From Bacillaceae bacterium JMAK1 (GTDB taxonomy: Bacteria > Bacillota > Bacilli > Bacillales > Marinococcaceae), in assembly GCA_012970285.1 (NCBI GenBank), contig JIBW01000006.1, positions 1 through 64,000 of the forward strand: a stretch of 64,000 nucleotides of DNA, in the 5' to 3' direction. Below the pieces are notes generated by a model, which was not told the origin of the DNA, ran no database searches, and was given only the letters and a program-made list of their open reading frames with translations. Of the stretch, positions 46,165-54,292 are shown one piece after another. A program made the translations under genes and the position numbers. Within the stretch, counting starts at the first letter, position 1. Each line of letters opens with the position of its first letter.

Positions 46165-48571
46165 CCGTTCCCCCCCTTTTTTCTAATCGTAATCGCACGA
46201 GTGCGTAAACACCGAGACCTGCAATGGCGACAACGACAATCTCAAGGAACGTATCGAACCCACGGAAGTCAGCGAGAATTGCGTTAACCATATTTGCTGC
46301 ACCAGCAAGATCATAACTATCACCATAGTAGACAGAGATCGGTTCAAATAAGTTATAGCCATTCACACTTAGTGCAAGTAACGTGACGAGTGAACCAATT
46401 CCAAGAGCGACAATAAAGTTCCCGATTTTGAACTTCTCGCCTTCTTCTTCACTACGACCTTTTAATTTTGGTAAGTGATAGAAACATAACAAGTAAAGTG
46501 CAACAGATACCGTCTCAATGGCAAGCTGAGTTAAAGCTAAGTCTGGTGCACGTAAAATGATGAAGAACAACGCGACGACATAACCTAGCACCCCGACAGA
46601 TACAACTGCTGTCAATCTTGATCGTGTGGCCATAACGAGTACCGTTGAACCGAGTAAAACGAGTGCTAATACAATTTCAAACAGACTAATCGACGCTAAG
46701 TTCTCTGTGTACAATGTAAAGTCGGTCAATAAGAAATAGCTTCCACCAACAATTAAAATGATGGTTATAAAGATGTACATCAAATAATCGCGAATATAGC
46801 CAGTCATGTGCCAATCAATAACCTTATGAGAACCACGTTCCATCCCACTAAGACCATGCTTGAACCAATTGTTCAAGTGCATCCATTGCGGCATATGGTT
46901 GTACAGTCCAATCCAACGATTTAACGTTGCAAAGAGAATCAAACCTACTGCAACAACTGCCATCGTCATAAATAGCTCTGGCTCAAATCCGTGCCACCAT
47001 GAAATCGCGTAGTCATCAAAGACCCCCGCCGCTGATGGGATGATCGATGCGACCATTGGTTTTAACGCATAATCACCTACGACGTTCGGGAAGAAGAAAA
47101 TCGCCAAGACGAGAAAGCCTAAGATTGAAGGCGGAATGAGCATGCCAAGTGGTGCTTCGTGCGCTTTCTTCTCAAGGCGCTCTGGCTGGTATTTCCCAAG
47201 AAACGTCTTATAGACGAGAATAATGCTGTAAATAAACGTAAATACGCTTGCAATCCAAGCAACAACTGGAATGATTGCACCATACGTTGACATATTGAAA
47301 ATGTCTAAGCTAGCTGCACTTAACGTTCCAGTAAAGAACATCTCCTTACTAATAAACCCATTAAACGGTGGAAGTCCAGCCATTGATAAACTTCCGATAA
47401 CAGCGAGTGTAAACGATACCGGCATAATGGTCATTAGGCCACCGAGCTTACGCATATCACGAGTACCTGTCTCATGGTCAACAATCCCGACAACCATAAA
47501 CAAGCTTCCTTTAAACGTTGAATGGTTAATCAGATGAAACACAGCTGCAAGTACGGCATATGCATGTAACTGTACGCCTTGATCACCTGGATTGAAGTAA
47601 AGTGCCGCCGAGCCCATACCGAGTAAGGACATAATTAAACCGAGTTGACTTATCGTTGAAAACGCAAGTAATGCTTTTAAATCACGCTGCTTAACGGCAT
47701 TGAGTGATCCCCAGATTAGGGTGAATAGACCGACAAACGTGACGATCCAGAACCATTCTGGTGTCCCACCAAACGCAGGTGTAAACCTTGCAACAAGATA
47801 AATCCCTGCTTTAACCATCGTTGCAGAGTGCAAGTAAGCACTAATTGGTGTTGGTGCTTCCATCGCATCTGGCAACCAAATGTGAAACGGAAATTGTGCA
47901 GACTTCGTAAATGCTCCAAGCAATAGAAGTAACATTGCAGGCAAGAATAAGTCGTGTTGTACGAGCAAATCACTTTGAGCGATGACTTCTCGAATGCTAA
48001 ATGTCCCAGTTATGTTGTGAATCATAATAATGGACGCAAGCATTGCAAAACCACCGAGTACAGTAATTAGCATCGCTTTTTGTGCACCAAACCTTGATTG
48101 CTTTCTTTGATACCAATAAGCAATGAGTAAGAATGATGAAATACTCGTAAGTTCCCAGAACAAGTAAAGTACAATCATGTTGTCAGAAAGGACGACCCCA
48201 AGCATCGCTCCCATAAACATCATGAGATACACATAGAAATTGTGTAACGCCTCTCGTGCTTTAGATAAATAATAAATTGAGTAGATGACGACTAATGCAC
48301 CGATCCCCGAGATAATTAGTGCAAAAATCAATCCTAGTCCGTCCACAAATACTGTAAAGTTTATATCGAGGTACGGGATCCAAGGAATTTCATAAATCGC
48401 TGTTCCACCATTTGCAAGCATTGGCAAATACGTTGCCAAGTATCCAAAAATCAAGACAGGAACGACTAATACAAACCACCCTGTATGTATCCTCGGAAAA
48501 GCTTTATATAATAGAGGTATGAATACAGCAAATAATAAAGGTAAAACGATCATTAAATGTACCCAAGACAA
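46151..48571 (-). CDS. mrpA: Mrp Na+/H+ antiporter subunit A
   Basis: An 806-residue subunit with more than twenty membrane segments. The NuoL-like N-terminal part carries the essential Glu in YLFWELTSISSFLLIAYW and the Lys in SATMVKAGIYLVARF; the C-terminal domains (about 620-800) are the MrpA-specific part. Full length for the family. TTG start with AAGGAGG ten bases upstream. First gene of mrpABCDEFG, which exchanges internal Na+ for external H+ and keeps the cytoplasm near neutral at high external pH. Confidence 0.95.
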   Translation of the reverse strand: MSWVHLMIVLPLLFAVFIPLLYKAFPRIHTGWFVLVVPVLIFGYLATYLPMLANGGTAIYEIPWIPYLDINFTVFVDGLGLIFALIISGIGALVVIYSIYYLSKAREALHNFYVYLMMFMGAMLGVVLSDNMIVLYLFWELTSISSFLLIAYWYQRKQSRFGAQKAMLITVLGGFAMLASIIMIHNITGTFSIREVIAQSDLLVQHDLFLPAMLLLLLGAFTKSAQFPFHIWLPDAMEAPTPISAYLHSATMVKAGIYLVARFTPAFGGTPEWFWIVTFVGLFTLIWGSLNAVKQRDLKALLAFSTISQLGLIMSLLGMGSAALYFNPGDQGVQLHAYAVLAAVFHLINHSTFKGSLFMVVGIVDHETGTRDMRKLGGLMTIMPVSFTLAVIGSLSMAGLPPFNGFISKEMFFTGTLSAASLDIFNMSTYGAIIPVVAWIASVFTFIYSIILVYKTFLGKYQPERLEKKAHEAPLGMLIPPSILGFLVLAIFFFPNVVGDYALKPMVASIIPSAAGVFDDYAISWWHGFEPELFMTMAVVAVGLILFATLNRWIGLYNHMPQWMHLNNWFKHGLSGMERGSHKVIDWHMTGYIRDYLMYIFITIILIVGGSYFLLTDFTLYTENLASISLFEIVLALVLLGSTVLVMATRSRLTAVVSVGVLGYVVALFFIILRAPDLALTQLAIETVSVALYLLCFYHLPKLKGRSEEEGEKFKIGNFIVALGIGSLVTLLALSVNGYNLFEPISVYYGDSYDLAGAANMVNAILADFRGFDTFLEIVVVAIAGLGVYALVRLRLEKRGGTDESQ

Positions 48572-48661
48572 TGAACTAAAACCTCCTTGTGACTTTCATT
48601 CATGTAAACGCTCAAAAACTCTCGATGAATTTAACTTTCCCGAATTTAAAAACGCTTATTA

Positions 48662-48840
48662 CGAGAACAACAACCTCTCGAAAATATTAGCTGGAAATGA
48701 ATAACGTACGGGGGTAATTCCGGGTGGATTATGGGATTAAGGGACAAAGCCCTTAAATGTGTCAGAATTTTCTCACACAAAGGCACGGGTTACGAAATGC
48801 GCTGTAAAAAGCCGAAAGACTTTCGACTTTTTTTCACTCT
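48662..48840 (+). ncRNA. candidate structured RNA ending in a rho-independent terminator
   Basis: On the plus strand a series of short stems follows one another: CGAGA/TCTCG (48662-48680), a bulged TAATTCC/GGATTA stem (about 48714-48730), TTAAGGG/CCCTTAA (48737-48743 with 48750-48756) and TGTG/CACA (about 48759-48778). The last is a CGAAAG/CTTTCG terminator stem (about 48813-48830) followed by seven T. The G-rich block ACGGGGG...GGGTGG resembles riboswitch-like sequence, but I could not match it to a known class. The terminator works in both directions on paper, so a leader of mrpA on the minus strand is the alternative. Confidence 0.3.
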
Positions 48841-48961
48841 ACTTCAATTCACTCGATAGCAATTGTACTCATAACAATAGTATCAATGCAAAACATCTGC
48901 TCGTCGAACACCCAAACAGATTGTTTTCCTATGCATATGTCATACAGAGTATATAATAAAA

Positions 48962-48991
48962 ATAACAGCAATGCACGTAAGTTGCTGTTAT
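48962..48991 (-). repeat. 10-bp inverted repeat, possible minus-strand terminator
   Basis: ATAACAGCAA (48962-48971) and TTGCTGTTAT (48982-48991) form a perfect stem. On the minus strand a T-rich tail (TTTTTATTA) follows. If used, it would end transcription heading towards mrpA from further upstream. Confidence 0.45.
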
Positions 48992-49198
48992 ATAGGTAGT
49001 TTGTTGATGAATTGTAACAATTGAATCATATATAAACAGCATGAAATTACCATTAATTACAGGTATTTTCTTTCTATGACTAGGAAATTTTAAAAATATG
49101 TGAAAGACCAATTGACATCTTAAATCAAACAGGAGTAAGCTATACTATGCAGAATTATGGTGCGGCCTTTTGCCCCCATTCGTAGAGGTGAATAAGAG

Positions 49199-49876
49199 AT
49201 GGATCAAGCAATTCAGGCTAAAATGGACGAAAGCTTGCTTGTTTGCGTTTATCATGGCCCTAACGGCGAACGTTTAATTCGAAGAGGGGCTAAAATCGCA
49301 CAGAAGTTAAACTGTCCATTTTACATTCTAACCGTTGACTCTTCCCCATTAGATGAGCTAGATCATGAAAAAAGCCAATATGTTGATTATTGGAGAGAGC
49401 TAGCGAAAGAAGTCAACGCTTCAGAATTTATTATTAAAGACAATGAAAAACGACCAACAACCAAAGTTATTTCCGAAGTTGCACGTGAAAAACAAGTCAC
49501 ACAAGTGATTATTGGTCAAACGGCAAAAAGTCGTTGGGAAGAGATTACAAAAGGTTCTCTAATCAACACATTGCTCAAAGAACTTCCATTTGTCGATCTT
49601 CACATTATTGCTGTCACACGCGGACTTAAAAATTATCAAGAAGAACACTTTGAAAAAGGTGTGCGTGCATACCTTATCCGGTCAGAGAGTAGCGCAGGAT
49701 ATGAACTTACATTTAATCATTCTGTGAAATGTTCTTATGAAGGCATCTTCTTCAAAGAGGTCGGTACAGACTTCAATAATGGAATCTTTAAGTTTATGAA
49801 GGATAATAAAATGATCGAAGTTCACGTAACCGACGACCAAGTAATTCCTTCTGAAAACTTTCTAAAGAAAGAATAG
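49199..49876 (+). CDS. stand-alone protein resembling the universal-stress domain of KdpD
   Basis: A 225-residue cytosolic protein. Residues about 12-142 match the USP domain found between the KdpD sensor's N-terminal and membrane parts: VCVYHGPNGERLIRRGAKIA, FYILTVD, then VIIGQTAKSRWEEITKGSL and LPFVDLHIIAV (KdpD-like G-x-(S/T)-x(2)-S-R-W block). Residues 143-225 form an extra C-terminal part I do not recognise. No kinase or membrane domain is present. RBS GAGGTGAATAAG before ATG 49199. Divergent from mrp, so a link to ion or osmotic homeostasis is plausible but inferred. Confidence 0.75.
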   Translation: MDQAIQAKMDESLLVCVYHGPNGERLIRRGAKIAQKLNCPFYILTVDSSPLDELDHEKSQYVDYWRELAKEVNASEFIIKDNEKRPTTKVISEVAREKQVTQVIIGQTAKSRWEEITKGSLINTLLKELPFVDLHIIAVTRGLKNYQEEHFEKGVRAYLIRSESSAGYELTFNHSVKCSYEGIFFKEVGTDFNNGIFKFMKDNKMIEVHVTDDQVIPSENFLKKE

Positions 49877-49916
49877 AAAAACCAGGCGCCTTCTTGGCAA
49901 ACCTGGTTTTTTCTTT
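49877..49916. terminator. bidirectional terminator
   Basis: AAAAACCAGG (49877-49886) and CCTGGTTTTT (49902-49911), with an inner GCC/GGC pair, followed by a T-run; between the convergent USP-like and oxidase genes. Confidence 0.88.
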
Positions 49917-51023
49917 TTATATATCTGGATAAAACGCTCGTATGTCCATTTCGGCTTGATCTGTGTGAACTAGATCTGCAAGCAATTTACCTGCATAAGG
50001 CCCCATCGTTAAGCCTGTCGCCCCAAAACCATTTGCCACATAAAATGTACGTGCCTCATCGAGTGGTCCAAGTACGGGTTTATTCTCAGCACTAATTGGT
50101 CTAAATCCAACTCGCGTCTCAAGCCATTCATATTGATCAGATCCTGGGATCAACTCAGAAGTTACCGACAACACCTCGTGCAACCCACCTGCAGTTACTT
50201 GATCAGTTAACCCTTTCCCATCTTCTCTCGTCGCTCCAACAACGATCCGCGACTCTTCAAAAGACAAGATATAGTAACTCGATTCAGGTTGGATGATTGG
50301 CCAATCACTCGTCTCTTCACCGTGCGCTTTCAAATGAACAATCTGACCACGTTGAGAGCGAATTTTATGTTTCGGTCTTACTGGCAATTGAAGCTCCTCC
50401 AGCCATGCCCCAGATGCCACAATGACTTTGCGCGGTGTATAGACTTCACCATTGACTTCAAGTTTTGGATCTTCACCTTTTGCATTCAGAACATTCGCCG
50501 TACCGTTCACCCATCTCACACCAAGATTTTGGGCAGACTGTTGCATCGCAAGCTGCAGTTTCCTTCCATCCACCCGCGCACCTCCTCCAACGAACACTGA
50601 TTCGTATTGTTCATGTAGTGGTGGAAATTTCTCCTTCGTTCGTTCTTTACTTAAACGCTCTAACGTTCCGATACTCGGATTTCTTTTCTTCTCATCTGAT
50701 AGCTCTTCTTCTAATTGTGAAAGGTAATGATCATCGGTTGATATTGCAAGCGTTCCAACTTTTTTATAACCCGTATTGCCAAACCCTTCTGCTTCAAGCT
50801 GTTTTTGTAATGTTTCATAATACGTAGCTCCTCGTGTTGAAAGCTCGTATCCTGGAGTTTTTTTATTTCGCTTTGTTACCCAAGGACAGACAATTCCCGC
50901 ACCAGCATCTGTCGCTCTACCTGATCGTTGATCATCAATTACTGTAACCTTTTCACCGTGATGAGCGAGATGATACGCAATGCTCGTGCCAATAATTCCA
51001 CCGCCGATTATTGCAATTGACAT
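49917..51023 (-). CDS. FAD-dependent oxidoreductase, DadA/glycine oxidase family
   Basis: A 368-residue flavoprotein. The Rossmann FAD motif is IIGGGIIGTSIAYHLAHHG at the N-terminus and the C-terminal FAD-contact block is VANGFGATGLTMGPYAGKL. The middle substrate domain contains VGGGARVDGRKL and the GATREDGKGL segment of D-amino-acid/glycine oxidases. It oxidises amines or D-amino acids; the substrate is not determined. Start at ATG 51023 after AGGAGG. Confidence 0.87.
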   Translation of the reverse strand: MSIAIIGGGIIGTSIAYHLAHHGEKVTVIDDQRSGRATDAGAGIVCPWVTKRNKKTPGYELSTRGATYYETLQKQLEAEGFGNTGYKKVGTLAISTDDHYLSQLEEELSDEKKRNPSIGTLERLSKERTKEKFPPLHEQYESVFVGGGARVDGRKLQLAMQQSAQNLGVRWVNGTANVLNAKGEDPKLEVNGEVYTPRKVIVASGAWLEELQLPVRPKHKIRSQRGQIVHLKAHGEETSDWPIIQPESSYYILSFEESRIVVGATREDGKGLTDQVTAGGLHEVLSVTSELIPGSDQYEWLETRVGFRPISAENKPVLGPLDEARTFYVANGFGATGLTMGPYAGKLLADLVHTDQAEMDIRAFYPDI

Positions 51024-51260
51024 GCTTTCTCCTCCTAATTACAGTCATTATATCTCTTTTATTATGATTGAAATGTGACCAATCTGACTACAATAACGTC
51101 TAAGGTTGTGATCATACGCACCGCTATATGTCCATGTACATAGACTAAATAAGCGGCTACTTTTCTCTTTTAAAAAGGGTTCAGCCTTGCTATTATGTAA
51201 GATAGGCTTACGCCCACAATCTAACACTAAAAGGGCATTGAATACAAAAGGGTGAATGAC

Positions 51261-52172
51261 ATGACGTCTACTTCAATTTATAAAGCGTTACAACAAGCAT
51301 TACCTGAAACTAACATACTCGTTGATGAACCTTTAAAACACTATACACATACACGCACAGGGGGCATTGCTGACTATTTAGTGTTGCCATCAACTTATGA
51401 GCAAGCAAGTGCGGTTGTCACCATTGCACATCAAGAACAAATTCCACTTACATTACTCGGCAACGGATCTAACCTGATCGTACGTGACGGTGGAATCCGC
51501 GGAATCGTTCTACACTTTAGTCACTTAACGGCCGTTGAAGCTGACGGTACGAGAGTGACTGCGCAAACTGGCGCACCCATTATTGGCGTCTCTCGTCGTG
51601 CACTCGATGAGAAGTTAACGGGCATGGAGTTTGCTTGTGGCATTCCTGGTTCTGTTGGAGGTGCGCTTGTCATGAACGCAGGTGCATATGGTGGAGAAAT
51701 TTCTTATGTACTTGAGTATGCAAAACTTCTCACTCGTGAAGGAAAATTAATTACCCTTACGAATGAAGAACTTGAACTTGCCTATCGAAGCAGCATTATT
51801 TCGAAAGAACAACTCATCGTCTTAGAAGCTTCATTCCAACTAGAAACAGGCGACTATGAAGCCATTAAAGCGAAGATGGATGAATTAACGTATTTAAGAG
51901 AATCAAAGCAACCACTCGAATACCCTTCATGTGGAAGTGTCTTCAAACGTCCTCCGAACCATTTTGCTGGAAAACTAATTCAAGACAGTGGTTTGCAACA
52001 ATCTCGGGTAGGAGACGCTGAAGTTTCAGAGAAGCATGCTGGATTTATCGTCAACCGAGGAAATGCGACTGCAACTGACTATGTGTCCTTAATCAAACAC
52101 ATCCAAGATACTGTTCGTAAAAAGTTCAACGTTGACTTGCATACAGAAGTAAAAATTATTGGAGAAGACTAA
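51261..52172 (+). CDS. murB: UDP-N-acetylenolpyruvoylglucosamine reductase (MurB)
   Basis: A 303-residue type II MurB that reduces UDP-GlcNAc-enolpyruvate to UDP-MurNAc in peptidoglycan synthesis. FAD-binding blocks are LLGNGSNLIVRDGG and GIPGSVGGALVMNAGAYGGE, active-site YRSS and CGSVFKRP (Ser proton donor), and HAGFIVNRGNATA near the C-terminus. ATG 51261 is favoured because AAAGGGTG lies at the right distance; the in-frame GTG 51252 lies inside that RBS. Stand-alone gene, not in the dcw cluster. Confidence 0.95.
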   Translation: MTSTSIYKALQQALPETNILVDEPLKHYTHTRTGGIADYLVLPSTYEQASAVVTIAHQEQIPLTLLGNGSNLIVRDGGIRGIVLHFSHLTAVEADGTRVTAQTGAPIIGVSRRALDEKLTGMEFACGIPGSVGGALVMNAGAYGGEISYVLEYAKLLTREGKLITLTNEELELAYRSSIISKEQLIVLEASFQLETGDYEAIKAKMDELTYLRESKQPLEYPSCGSVFKRPPNHFAGKLIQDSGLQQSRVGDAEVSEKHAGFIVNRGNATATDYVSLIKHIQDTVRKKFNVDLHTEVKIIGED

Positions 52173-52196
52173 GCCGAAGGGGCTTAGTCTTTTTTG
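52168..52196. terminator. terminator shared by murB and nos
   Basis: GACTAAGCC (52168-52176) and GGCTTAGTC (52182-52190), followed by six T. The murB stop codon lies in the left arm and the nos stop codon in the right arm, so one hairpin serves both convergent genes. Confidence 0.88.
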
Positions 52197-53254
52197 TACG
52201 GTGCTTGTTGATAAAGGTAGTTCGGTACTCGTTGTACATCTTCATAAGATTTATGGAAAACGTGTGTCGTTGCTGGCGATAAGGGTGGGATTAGCCACGT
52301 CCAATCGCCCGTCACTTCCCGTCCTGATTTTTCTTCCAATTGTTCAAAATGGCGAAATTGCTTCGCTGCTGTATGGTGGTCGACAATGGTGACTCCTGCC
52401 TCTTTAAATGACTGAAGTACAGCTGCATTTAATTCTACAAGTGCACGATCTTTCCAAAGTGTAGAGTCATGATTTCGCTCAAACAAAAACACATCAGCAA
52501 TGTCAGGAAGCTTATTATAGCGAAAGGGATCCGCTAAGTTTCTCGCACCAATTTCAGTGCCCATATACCAACCATTAAAAGGTGCCGCCGGGAAATCAAT
52601 GCCACCTGCCGTGAGTTTCATATCTGAAATGATCGGAACGGCGTACCATTTTAGCCGTAATTCATTAAATGCTTCATTGTCTTGATGCTCGATCCTTACT
52701 TCTTTAACAAGATCGGCAGGAATCTCTTTTAATCGTGGTTCGTTATTTCCGACTTGAACGACAAGAGGCAAAATGTCGTATTCGCTTCCCTCTCCTTGCC
52801 AGCCGAGCGACTCACATAACTTCGTAAATGGCACAGAATCCGGATCACCTATAATTCCTTCTTTGCGTTCATAACCTGCATAACGAATAAGCTGATGGTT
52901 CCAAATACGAACTTCGTATTGTGACCCCTGTTCAGGGAAAATCGTTACCGTCGAACGAATACTACCTTCATTTGTTGCAGAAACAATATGTTTAAACAAA
53001 TAAGAAAAAACCTCTTCTTCGGACTGAACCGCTCTCGCATCAACGACAGTTAGTCGATCCCAAAACAAGCGACCGATGCAACGGTTACTATTTCGCCAAG
53101 CAACTTTAGCTGCGTACGACAATTCATCCGTTGTTAAATCATAACGACCCGTTCGCTCGATTTGTTCGAACACTTCTTGAAATCGAACGTCGAAGTACCT
53201 CGATGATTGTTGATTGTAATATTCTTTTAGGAATTGCCGAGCGTCTTCGATCAT
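52184..53254 (-). CDS. nos: bacterial nitric oxide synthase oxygenase
   Basis: A 356-residue oxygenase-only NOS. The haem-thiolate Cys59 is in WRNSNRCIGR, the arginine-binding Glu in FNGWYMGTEIGARN, and the pterin-side block is GDWTWLIPPLSPATTHVFH, cited as WLIPPLSPATTHVFH. It makes NO from arginine, taking electrons from general cellular reductases since no reductase domain is attached. Start ATG 53254 with RBS GAGGTGG; the longer frame to 53269 begins at the ATG within that RBS. Alone between murB and a CBS-domain gene. Confidence 0.95.
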   Translation of the reverse strand: MIEDARQFLKEYYNQQSSRYFDVRFQEVFEQIERTGRYDLTTDELSYAAKVAWRNSNRCIGRLFWDRLTVVDARAVQSEEEVFSYLFKHIVSATNEGSIRSTVTIFPEQGSQYEVRIWNHQLIRYAGYERKEGIIGDPDSVPFTKLCESLGWQGEGSEYDILPLVVQVGNNEPRLKEIPADLVKEVRIEHQDNEAFNELRLKWYAVPIISDMKLTAGGIDFPAAPFNGWYMGTEIGARNLADPFRYNKLPDIADVFLFERNHDSTLWKDRALVELNAAVLQSFKEAGVTIVDHHTAAKQFRHFEQLEEKSGREVTGDWTWLIPPLSPATTHVFHKSYEDVQRVPNYLYQQAPYKKD

Positions 53255-53439
53255 CGTCTTCCACCTCATTATTCACGTTGCTTTTCCTATCTTTACATAC
53301 TTTTCATTGACATACAAAGTCTTGCAACCTTTCACCTTTATTGTCGTATTTTCTATTGGATTACGAATGGTACTTAACAGTACTCAATGAATCGCTTACA
53401 ATATAAGTGAGCTCCTCAAATAAAGGACGTGTGATCAAC

Positions 53440-53865
53440 ATGAATATCGGTTTCTTTCTATTACCAAAACAAGAAGTAAAATACTTAAGCCCAGATGCAA
53501 CAATAAGACAGGCTATAGAAAAAATGCGTCATCATCGCTATACTGCTGCTCCTCTCATTAATGGCGATGGAAAATATGCAGGGACGATCACCGAAGGGGA
53601 TCTACTTTGGGTCATCATGGATAATCGCGAGCAACCTCTAGACACCATCATGAACCTACGTCTAAAAGACATTCCACAACGAGTTAAAAACATCCCCATC
53701 TATATTAACGCGGAAATGGAAGATCTTATTGCGTTATCTTCTGACCAAAACTTCATTCCTGTTATGGACGATTCTGGATACTTTATCGGAATCGTACGAC
53801 GAAGAGACGTTATTAAATATTGCTCATCACAATTATTTAACAAAAAACAAGAAGAGAACATCTAA
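53440..53865 (+). CDS. CBS-domain pair protein
   Basis: A 141-residue protein made of two CBS motifs (about 12-62 and 75-135) after a short FFLLPKQEVKYL opening; the first contains AAPLINGDGKYAGTITEGDLL and the second FIPVMDDSGYFIGIVRRRDVI (cited in part). CBS pairs bind adenine nucleotides or c-di-AMP and regulate partners. No partner domain or gene is attached. ATG 53440 is preferred; AAAGGA is 11-13 nt away, so the in-frame GTG 53431 cannot be excluded. Confidence 0.83.
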   Translation: MNIGFFLLPKQEVKYLSPDATIRQAIEKMRHHRYTAAPLINGDGKYAGTITEGDLLWVIMDNREQPLDTIMNLRLKDIPQRVKNIPIYINAEMEDLIALSSDQNFIPVMDDSGYFIGIVRRRDVIKYCSSQLFNKKQEENI

Positions 53866-53891
53866 TGATCATGATGTTCTCTTCTTGTTTT
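53851..53891. terminator. bidirectional terminator overlapping the end of the CBS gene
   Basis: GAAGAGAACATC (53851-53862) and GATGTTCTCTTC (53873-53884), with a T-rich tail; it includes the last codons of the CBS gene and ends at the SCP2 gene's stop. Confidence 0.85.
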
Positions 53892-54217
53892 TATTGATAT
53901 TGCTTAAGCGTATGGTATAGCTTTAAAGCGTGGCTAATTTCGCCTTCTACTTTAAGTTGCCCTGTCATATAAGCGGTCGTAGGATTCCATTCACCATCGA
54001 GCAATTTATGAAAGTTCTTATCGCTCATCTTAAGCACACAATCCGCCTCACCTGGAACCGGGTTCGACTCCACTTCCACAACCCCATCTTTGAATACAAT
54101 TCCGTATAGTCCTTCGGTTTTTAATTCAAAATGATATCTCCTTTGCAAATCTTCAATATGCTTAGGATTTTCATTCATTTGATCCGCTAATTGTTGGATT
54201 TTCTCTTCTGTTGCCAT
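53891..54217 (-). CDS. SCP2 sterol-binding domain protein
   Basis: A 108-residue single-domain SCP2 protein: FELKTEGLYGIVFKDGVVEV, ADCVLKMSDKNFHKLLDGEWN and AYMTGQLKVEGEISHALKL (each cited within the limit) are the lipid-cavity strands and helices. In bacteria these bind fatty acyl-CoA or fatty acids. It lies 75 nt downstream of an acyl-CoA synthetase on the same strand, with a FadR-like palindrome between them, supporting a role in fatty-acid use. Confidence 0.88.
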   Translation of the reverse strand: MATEEKIQQLADQMNENPKHIEDLQRRYHFELKTEGLYGIVFKDGVVEVESNPVPGEADCVLKMSDKNFHKLLDGEWNPTTAYMTGQLKVEGEISHALKLYHTLKQYQ

Positions 54218-54262
54218 CTGCCACTCCCCTTATTCACAATGTTACATCTTTCTCCATTGTAC

Positions 54263-54276
54263 TGAATGATCATTCA
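54263..54276. promoter_or_regulatory. FadR-like palindrome upstream of the SCP2 gene
   Basis: TGAATGATCATTCA is a perfect 14-bp palindrome. It carries the TGAATGA/TCATTCA half-sites of the TetR-type fatty-acid regulator FadR of Bacillus, whose usual site has a few extra central bases. On the minus strand it lies in the spacer before a TACAAT (-10-like) element of the SCP2 gene. Confidence 0.5.
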
Positions 54277-54292
54277 TTTTAAAAGAGGAGGC

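Larger units (their letters stand above)
48589..49198. other. 610-nt divergent intergenic region between mrpA and the USP-like gene
   Basis: No convincing gene is visible on either strand. The mrpA side holds a G-rich block with several small hairpins ending in a terminator (annotated separately, 48662-48840). The USP side holds a 10-bp inverted repeat at 48962-48991 and is very AT-rich. A TTGACA at about 49113-49118 lies 23 bp from TATACT (49142-49147), too far for a standard sigma-A pair. This is the longest gene-free stretch in the window. Confidence 0.6.

Noticed and set aside
48662-48840. c-di-AMP (ydaO), c-di-GMP or guanidine riboswitch
   Set aside because: Individual pieces (ACGGGGG, GGGAC-AAAGCCC) recall these classes, but the order and the conserved core of none of them is present. 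Kept only as an unassigned structured region.
49113-49147. Standard sigma-A promoter for the USP-like gene
   Set aside because: TTGACA and TATACT are 23 bp apart, too far for a normal promoter; a TTAAAT -35 at proper spacing is weak.
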